DNA of 64,000 nucleotides, taken from NCBI GenBank assembly GCA_022113835.1, contig JAILWY010000026.1, positions 82,001-146,000 of the forward strand, given 5' to 3'. A model generated the notes under the pieces. The model searched no databases. It was not told where the DNA came from and saw only the letters and a program-made list of their open reading frames with translations. Positions 27,001-36,000 of this stretch are shown here, one piece after another. Numbering within the stretch: the first letter of the stretch is position 1; every line of letters starts with the position of its first letter. The stretch is from Atopsyche davidsoni (taxonomy: Eukaryota > Arthropoda > Insecta > Trichoptera > Hydrobiosidae). The position numbers and the translations under genes were made by a program.

Positions 27001-30000
27001 GTACAACATACTTATCTTATTAATTAAAGGTGCAGAATCGATGAATTGTGTTATTAGTCAGTCAAATCACTATAAATTCAAGTATTACTTAAATTTTTAC
27101 ATAAACCAAGACAAAAACATATTCACACAAGTGCATCTGTAATATAAATAACAGATAAGCATAGAAAATTGGCCATTTATTTAATGTGTATGGATCTAGT
27201 GGAAATAATATTGTATGCAGTCGGAGGATAATTACTCATTCAAACGATGGGTTTCATTGGTTTGGTAAAAAATATATTGGCAACTTATAAAATATATTAT
27301 TTATTACAAAACTTGATATAATTATAATGGTGAACAATTTTACAGAACTAATATGAGAAGTTTGTCTCGATGTGTCAGATGACTAGGTACATCTTCAAAC
27401 CACAAGAAACACGCTAGTGTGGAGGGCACGCCAGAGAGATATACTTGGAAACGATGGGAGATGAACAAGTGTAGACAGATATATACAAAGTATGGAATGC
27501 ACAATGTCAAGTGGTCGGAATAAAAATCTTAGAAAAATAACAATTATTAAAATTAAATATTGCTCTTTCACGTAGAAAATAATTACATTGTCAAAGATTG
27601 AAGGCTCGAGTTTGAAACGATATCTAAATATTATGTACATAGCTAGCCGCTCACCGCCAGCGCGGAGTCGCTCTCGGACCCCGCTCGAATATTTACAACA
27701 ATTGACTTAAGTACATTTACATACAAAATCGTTACTATTTAGGTATTCATATAAATTACGCGTACACAACAAAACGGCGACGGCACCGGATAGACATCTA
27801 TAGGATTAGTACAGGAATACTTGGCAGCGGCGCGGGCCTCCCGCCGGCAAATAAATTAATGAGTATTCTTTCTCCGAGCCGGGCTCGGCTCGCTCGCTCT
27901 CCTCGAGTCGACTCGGCAAGACGTCTATCGGTACCGCAGAGTAGGACTCGCGTCACTAGAACTAAGTTGGATCTTACGAGGGCCCGAAGCGCCGGAGTCG
28001 AGGCTTCGGGCGCGGTCGTCTCGGAGTCGACGGCTCACCTCGGGACTCAGTTGATGGGGATGGAAGGCAGGTGGTCTCCGCACGTGGGGAAACCGGGAGG
28101 GATGGGAGGGAGGTCGCCTTGGGTGCCGACTTGCAGAACGAGGTCCATGCCGATGACGATGTGGAAAAGGAAGTGGCAGTGGAAGAGCCAAAATCCGGGG
28201 TTGTCGGCGCGGAAGCGGAGGATTACGTAGCCGTTGTTGGGTACGGCGAGGGTGTCCTTGGCGGGCGGATGATCTCCTTCCTTGAGGTGGCGATGCAGCA
28301 GTCCGCGTCGGTCGAGGTCCAGCGCGTGCTTGAGGTTGATCTTCTTCACGTTGCTGTCAGGCGACCGTCCGATGCCGATCACGTTGAACGCGTAGCCGTG
28401 CAAGTGGAACGGGTGTGACAGGTTGGTGATTTGGACTGAGACAGAGAGAAGCGGCCAGGTATTATTTCAATCGTTAGGTAAATAGCATTTCGCGGCAGTC
28501 GCCAGCTCGGCTTGCAAAAGTGGATCGATTCGCAATATGGAAAAATATTCGAATGTCTTATGAGGCATTTTTGATCTGAAATCGGATGACCGATAAAAGG
28601 TAGATTTTAATTATAACGGTCCGAAGATTAACCGTATAGTAATTTTGGATACTGAACACTTGTCAATAAGACCATTAGGATTATTCGACGATTAAACATG
28701 TTCAATTGTTTTTGGTTCGATTTTTATTTTGTTTTGTTTTACGCGACTGGCTTTGCTAACTTCCTTCAAAGTTTTGTGAACAATTTACGAATGAGCCATT
28801 GGCAAATTGTTAGAAAGAGAGAGAGAAAGACGATGCTCGAGAGAGGTGCATCGATTGCCAGGAGAAATTGTATCGGGGATTCCATACAACATAGAAAGTA
28901 GTCGCGTAAAACCAAAATAAAATAAAGGTGTAGAAAATCACAATAAATATTTCTTTAAAAAATTACATCATAATGGAATTCCACTAAGTACTTGACCGGC
29001 CTAGGACGCCCGGAGCGGGAAGCCGGCCAGCTTACCTTCGTCCACGAGGACGATTTCCACGATGGCGTTGAGGGGGATGTCGATCTTGTGCGTGCACATG
29101 CAGTTGGGTCCGCAGTCAGCCGGGCGGTTGTCTCCGTTGCAGAACTGTTCGGGGTTGATGTCGTCGTACTGGCTGAGCAGGGGCGCGGGGGCTCCCAGGT
29201 ACGAGATCTCGTCGATCAGACTGATGACGTGGTCACCACCGGGAGCGACTGCAAAAGTCACGCGTGCTTATTACGAATGGCGGTGAGCGCCGCCCGGAGA
29301 CCTCGCGGCTTCCGCACCTTCCCGGCTCGCTGTTTCTTCGTACGTTTTTTGTTTACGTTGCAATGAATAGTGATTTCTTTTAGTTGAATTTTTTTTAGGA
29401 AAGTTGAACGAGTGTTCAACGGTTCACACATGAATCGAAGAAAAAATCCCGATTTTTTGCATCGCTTTGTATGTAAATCTCCTACAAAAAACGTATTATT
29501 AGTACGAAAATCTATCGATCAGTTAATAATCATGTTGCAATCTAATAGTAATTATCTAAGTATGTATTATTTAATTTAATTTACTGATTTCAATTAATCT
29601 TATTGTATGTCTATTATTCTGTCACTCTTCAAGTCCATGGTATCGATGGAAACAATAAAATTTTATAAATCAGTAAAATGAGAGAATTTATCACTATGAG
29701 GCGAACGTGCTTCACCCGGCTTCGCGCAGCAGCTCTGTCGCACTGTCGTTAGGCGATGCTCGAAACAAATATAGTAAACATCTCAAAACGACTGACACAC
29801 GTGCCTTGGAAATGAAGAGAAATCAGAATAATTGGAATATTCATATGAAATTATTGTCTTAGAATGACCTTACAACAAAATGTTCTCTAATTTATGCACT
29901 CCACCAGCGCGGGCCTGGAGAGGCTGTCGTGCGGTGATGCAGTTTTTACTAGCTGGAATTATGAAAGGTCTACAAACTTTCTCGGTCCTGTAATGTGTAA

Positions 30001-33000
30001 CAAACTGGAAACTTTTTACGGTGTATGTGTTTTATTATTACAGACGCATAATACATATAATGTAAATTTTATCGCTCTCAAAGTTACGTCTCGTAATATT
30101 TGGATGACTTCAAGCACCATAAAATATATAATAATATTTCAAAGAACATGCCGTACGATTGCACAGGTTTTTTTTCGTTTCTGCATACATAATATATAAT
30201 AGTAATCATGCGCTATTGTAAGTGACCCCTTTTATTTCACTCGCAATGCCGGCACAACCGAAGACCAGAGTCTTCGGTTGTGACTCAGAAGTCGCGACCG
30301 AACGAGTGACAAGCTAGTCGCTTGTTTTTTAGCTTAGATCAAATTAAATATACAAATAAAGTCATAAAATTGTTTTAACATTCTGTGATTCGAGAAGCTC
30401 GTGAAGGTATGAGAGAAAATACGTTATAACTAGGGACACGGAGATCGGCTTCTGTGGACCTGTTCTCGCGATCTTTGCATGCGAAGTCGACTGAAGTGTA
30501 ACGTCACACGGACATTTTTGAGCTCATAAAATTGATGGTAAGTCATTTTTACATTTACGAAGTCACATTTCAAATCGTAATACATGCTAAGAATACAATT
30601 TTTTAAATAATTATATGGTGTTATTTGTGAATTTTTATTTCACAACATTGGAAGGCGTTTTTTGCCGTGTGTAGTTTTATTATTATTTTATTAATACTTT
30701 ATTCCTTTTAAAGCCGCGATTTACAAAATCAAGTGATTTTAACCATAAAAATAATCTTGGGGAAAATAAAACATAGCTCGACTAACATATATTTTTTAAA
30801 CCACTCCAATATGACATTAATATTAATGATGGAAATTCAACGCTGTAGATGTTAAGCATTGAGTGCACAATAAATATCTTCTGGCAGTATTTCGTCAACA
30901 TTATTACATTTCAAAAGTATCGAAAAAATGCAGCTTCACGAGCGCTAGGTATCGCCAGAAGACCATCTTCGACATCGTCCGCGGATCGGCGTTCCGTGAT
31001 ACTAAAGAGGAAAAGTCTGCGTCCGTCCGGACTGACCTCGGCCGTTCTACTATACGAATAATAAAAATAGACATACCCAAGAATCGATTGTAGGTATTAG
31101 GTTGGAAGAGCATCTCAGGTTTGTAGACGAAGAATCGGAAGGGCAAGAAGATCTTGACGTCGGGTCTCTCCTGCAGCACGGCGGGGTCGATGGGCTTGGC
31201 GTTCTTGAGCTGGCTCACGCAGATGGCGTCGGGCCTCTCCACGTTGCAGCGGGCGTCCAGCGGGTTCATCACCTGCGCACGCGACACAGCGGCTACTACT
31301 ACTGCTACTACTGCTACTACTGCTACTACTGCGGCCTCCCCCGCCCCAGTGAATGCTATTCGATAGAGCCGAGGTCTCGCGGCTCTGTCGTCAGATCGAC
31401 CATGACCGGGCGAAGGGTTTCGGATTCAAAAACGCACTGAAGAAAAATTCTTCGAGATACGATAAATAGAAAACGAATCGATTTCGCACACGTTGTAGAA
31501 AATTTTGAATACCGTGACAGTTAGATAGACAGAGTCGATAGATCGTATCGGGGTTATTTTATATATCGGTTTGTGTATGAAATGATGAGGTATGACGGGC
31601 CGGCCTCGGACGCACGCCCGCGGTAAATATTCTCCAGGATTTATATTCACGACAGTTTTCTTGAATCAGGAAAACTCTTAAAATTATCCTTAAAATTTTG
31701 TTATTGTATGATCTTCGTCTGTTATCATTTTATTTATTTCTGGAGACAATCGATAAAAGATAATATGTAGGCACTAAAATGTCGTGTAATACTCAAACGA
31801 TTATCTGCGTCAGTACAATTTCGAAAAATAGTAAAAACTTAAAAGTAGGTTTTAATTATTCCCAAAGCCCGGAGTTTACTGCGGGTGTTGCGTTTTAAAG
31901 TAGACATTAAATATTCACAATCTCATGTTGGATAATCGTTGACCTGACTGTGAAAGTTAATCTTCATTAATGGAGAAGGCCCGGCGATGCTGCCCACCGC
32001 TGCCGCGTCAGTCCTTACATTATTTAAACATGAAATAAATGTATCGTATGAATATTACAAGTGAAAATCACAAGAAGTGTACATATTTTTTTTTTACAAT
32101 GTACAAGTCATACTTATCTAATATATGTGGTTAGAGACCTTACGTTCTCTCTCTCTCTATATACATATATATATGTATATATATATGTATATATATATCT
32201 ATATAAATATATATATATATATATATATGTGTACATATATATAATGATTTATTTTTTTAGCGATATATTGAATTTATAATATACTATGTAAGTTATTTAA
32301 ATAAAATAAAATATACGTTGTCAAGTAAGTTACTCCATAATCGTATTACTAACAGCTCGAGTTAAACGAGTACTATTTTCGTAATATGGTATCAATCTTA
32401 CTATAAAACGCATATTTTCTTATAGGATTTGTACACTAATTAGAAACTAACTACGGTATAAGCTGCTTTTCTATGGTGTATAAAACATTACGCAGTCTGT
32501 TGTTAATGATTCAACTCTATCTACGTGCAACGATGACACTCGCAATGATCATGAATATTCAACACAAATAGCAGCTGATGCGTGCAATCATACACAAGGA
32601 ATGTAATTCTCAGTGTTAATTTATAAAATTTAATTTTGAAGTTATAAATATTATAAAGACTTTTTTAAACTTTATAGCTGAAAAAAAATATGAAGCTATT
32701 TAAACTTCCAAAATTCTTTAGAAAAATAAAATTTTATCTTATGAGATTTGGCAATAGAGCGTTATAAAATTTCAAATTTATAATATCACAGAAATTTAAC
32801 TGTACTAAACAGAAAAAAATAAAAAAGTCTCGATCGACGATCGAATACCGTTCAGGCAGTGCGCGGGCGTCGGCGAAACTTACGGTTCCCTGGGGAAGTC
32901 CATTGTCGTAGGTAGGGGCGGCGGCGGAGGGCTGGTACGGGCCCCGGGCGTACCTCAGGATGCCCAGCTGCTGCACCCGCTTGATGCCGCACTCCCCCAG

Positions 33001-36000
33001 GCCTCGCAGTTGGATCCAGTACGCGCCGGCGGGCTGGTTGGCTTCGATCACGAAGTCGTATCTTTCACCTAGTGAGTAAATATTTATTGATTGAGAGACA
33101 CTTTCCCGTCCTGTCGCCTTTCGTATCGAGTTAAACTTATAAACTAATGATCGATTATTAATTTAATTTTAGTAAATGTAATAATTAATTTTTGAACAGT
33201 AATATTAGACTTTCCAAATATAAAAGTTAAAACGAGATTTTTTTATGGATAGCAAAAGTCTATATCTTTAACAGTTTTTTTATGTGATATTTGATATGTT
33301 TGATAGAAAGTACTCGGTGGAATTCCATTTTAATAAAATAATTTTGTGATTTTTCCTCTAGTTTTATTTTTTGATGAAAGAATTTATTTACCGAAGGTCG
33401 CTTTTAACTCTTGGATTATTCATGAAAATATTTTAAAGCGCCGTTTGGTAAATACGGCTATGGACTCGCATATATCACACTGATATATTAGTACATTTTA
33501 ATAATATTATTGAAGAAAATAAGCTTTGAAATTTACTGAACTCATAAATATTATACATATTAGTAGGAATTCAGGACTGGGTGTTGCAGTGCTCGGAGCG
33601 GGCCGGGGATGATCGGTCACGACCTGCAATAGTCGTTCAATGCAGAAACCGGGGAAGGGAAAACATCCAATCGGCAATGGAAATTCTTATTTTAGTAATG
33701 AACGAACATTAACCGGAGGTTGGTGTAAGTACGGTTAAGAACACGAGAGAAGAAATGCTCTATTGCCGTAATCCAATACAGCTGCAGCTCGACGAGGCGC
33801 CTACCGGCGAACGGATCGAGAGAATAATTATTATTAAACTGGCAACATCTTATTTGATCTATGTTGATTGAATTTTAAAGTTTCAATGTACTCATCAGTA
33901 TGTGAGCACGAAAGACGACCCGAGACAAAGAAATGCTCTTTTTGACGCACCTGAGAGACATTCATTTCCAGAGATAGTCAAAACGCGACTCCGATGGGTC
34001 CGGCCAGCCGCAGCGGGCGCAGACAGAGCGCACTCGCCAGAATACTCGCGAGCTTACGACGCTGTGATGTGATGGACGAGTTTATCCTGTTATCGTACAG
34101 ATTCTCACTGAGAGATGACACAATATTGACTAGAAAATACTTTCTCATGTGAAAATCGATTCTTAATGTGATTGTTTGAATGCCATTAATGGCATGTTCT
34201 GCTCCATGTCCACAAATAAAAAGCTTGAATTTTCTCTAGAGTGGCAAATAAAATAAGGTACATTTGTCGTTTAATTGCAAAATTATTAATGCATCGCATT
34301 ATGAAGTATAATTGAAGTAACGCTGTGACCGTTTAGCGCTGTCTCCGAGCTTTTCGAGCACGATCGTATCGTAAAATGAATATCAACAGAACTGCCGCTT
34401 ATTTACGGTAAAAAAATAAGTAGAATTTCTCAGTCTTTTATTGGTTAAAAATTTGTAAGATACCGAGCTTATTTTATATGATAAAAAAATCAATCATTCT
34501 GACGATGACGCGCCGTCCGGCGTCCGTTGTCCGGTGTCCGCCGCTAGGCCCGAGTGCCGCCGAGCGTGTGAAAACAGTTTGGTTTGTAACATTTTCATAT
34601 GATTGGGAATTTCTCCACACCGCGAGTGAATAATATGAAAGAAAGTTGAACTGATTTTACAATATTATCATTGGCGTATGGTCATATTCAATCCGAGACG
34701 AATGAAAAATTACTCTAATTTATTTCGTATCCAAAACAAACGATAAATTCATTACTAAGCAAACGGGATGGGTATAAATATTAAATCTTAGAAAGTGTAA
34801 AAGCAAATCTTCAAAATGGATATTGAAATATTCGTAATGAAAATTGATTCGCTAAGCGTGAACATTATAATATAACTGGCATAATCCACATGAAAAAAAT
34901 ATGAAAGCGAAAGCTACGGAGGAATTTAATTAGCTTAGAAATCGTGAAGACCAGACCGGTACCTTCATTTGTAGGTTTTTGTATCTGGAGCGAATGTGAG
35001 CGAACTCCATCGCCGTGCGTGCGGACCGGCCCTCGCCTCGCCTCGCCGCTGGACCTTGCGAAGTCCAGAGTGCCGTTGGAATCCGGAGAGTTTTCATTTG
35101 TGTGAATTTGGCGGTAAAAGTACGTCAAACGGTCTCCAAAGCGACGAGGACTGAATTAATTAACGGTGGGTATATTTATACCCATTTTTAACGATGAGTA
35201 TAAATAAATATGAGAATACAAACATTGACCGAGTTGCACATTCACAAGCTGGCGTTTTGAATACGCGTATTTTATGCTTTTCATTTAAAGAAATATATGC
35301 TCGCACAAAATGTTTCGTCTACTGTAGATGTCTCGCAAACTTTCATCAGATGGCACGGCGCACTCTCGTCGAGACGGGCGCCGCCCCACAGGCCTCCGCT
35401 CTCAAGTCTCCCTGGTCGTTTACGTCGGTCAATTTTCTTAACCTACCGACTAATACAAAATATTACCAGAATTCTATAAGTGAACATAGTTTTGCATACA
35501 ATTCTTTTTAACGAGACCCTAGACGCCTAGACGATTGTGAAATCGATATTAATATAAATGGTAGGCCACTAAATAACATACGATATGCTGATGACACTGT
35601 CCTCTCTTCAGACCCTACTCGACAAAGTCAACGATGCTATCCGTAAGAACGGCCTCTCCATGAACATTAAAAAAATGAAAATAATGGTTGTTAGCAGAGA
35701 GTTGATTGACAATATCTATATCGACAACAAAGTAGTGGAGAGAGTAAAAATATTCAAGTATTTGGGCAACTGGTTGAATGAGAACTGGGATCCTGACCAG
35801 GAAATCAAAGTGAGGATTGAGACAACACGCAGTACATTCAATAATTTGAGGAAAGTTTTATTCTCAAGAGACATAACCCTGAAATCTCGATGGAGATTCA
35901 CTAAGTGTTGTCAGTTCTCCTTTATGGAGTTAAAGCCTGGACACTCAAGACCGCTACTATGCGAAGAATTGAAGCGGCAGAAATGTGACTGTATAGGAGA

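Larger units (their letters stand above)
31273..32883 (-). other. Lac2: Laccase-2 intron between common and proximal exons
   Basis: It contains the 9-bp tandem repeat next to the proximal acceptor and a TA/TATG tract at 32155-32245. No gene or recognisable mobile element otherwise. Confidence 0.45.

Noticed and set aside
27859..28230. Plus-strand 123-codon frame
   Set aside because: Arg/Ser-rich low-complexity shadow of the proximal laccase-2 terminal exon and its 3' UTR.
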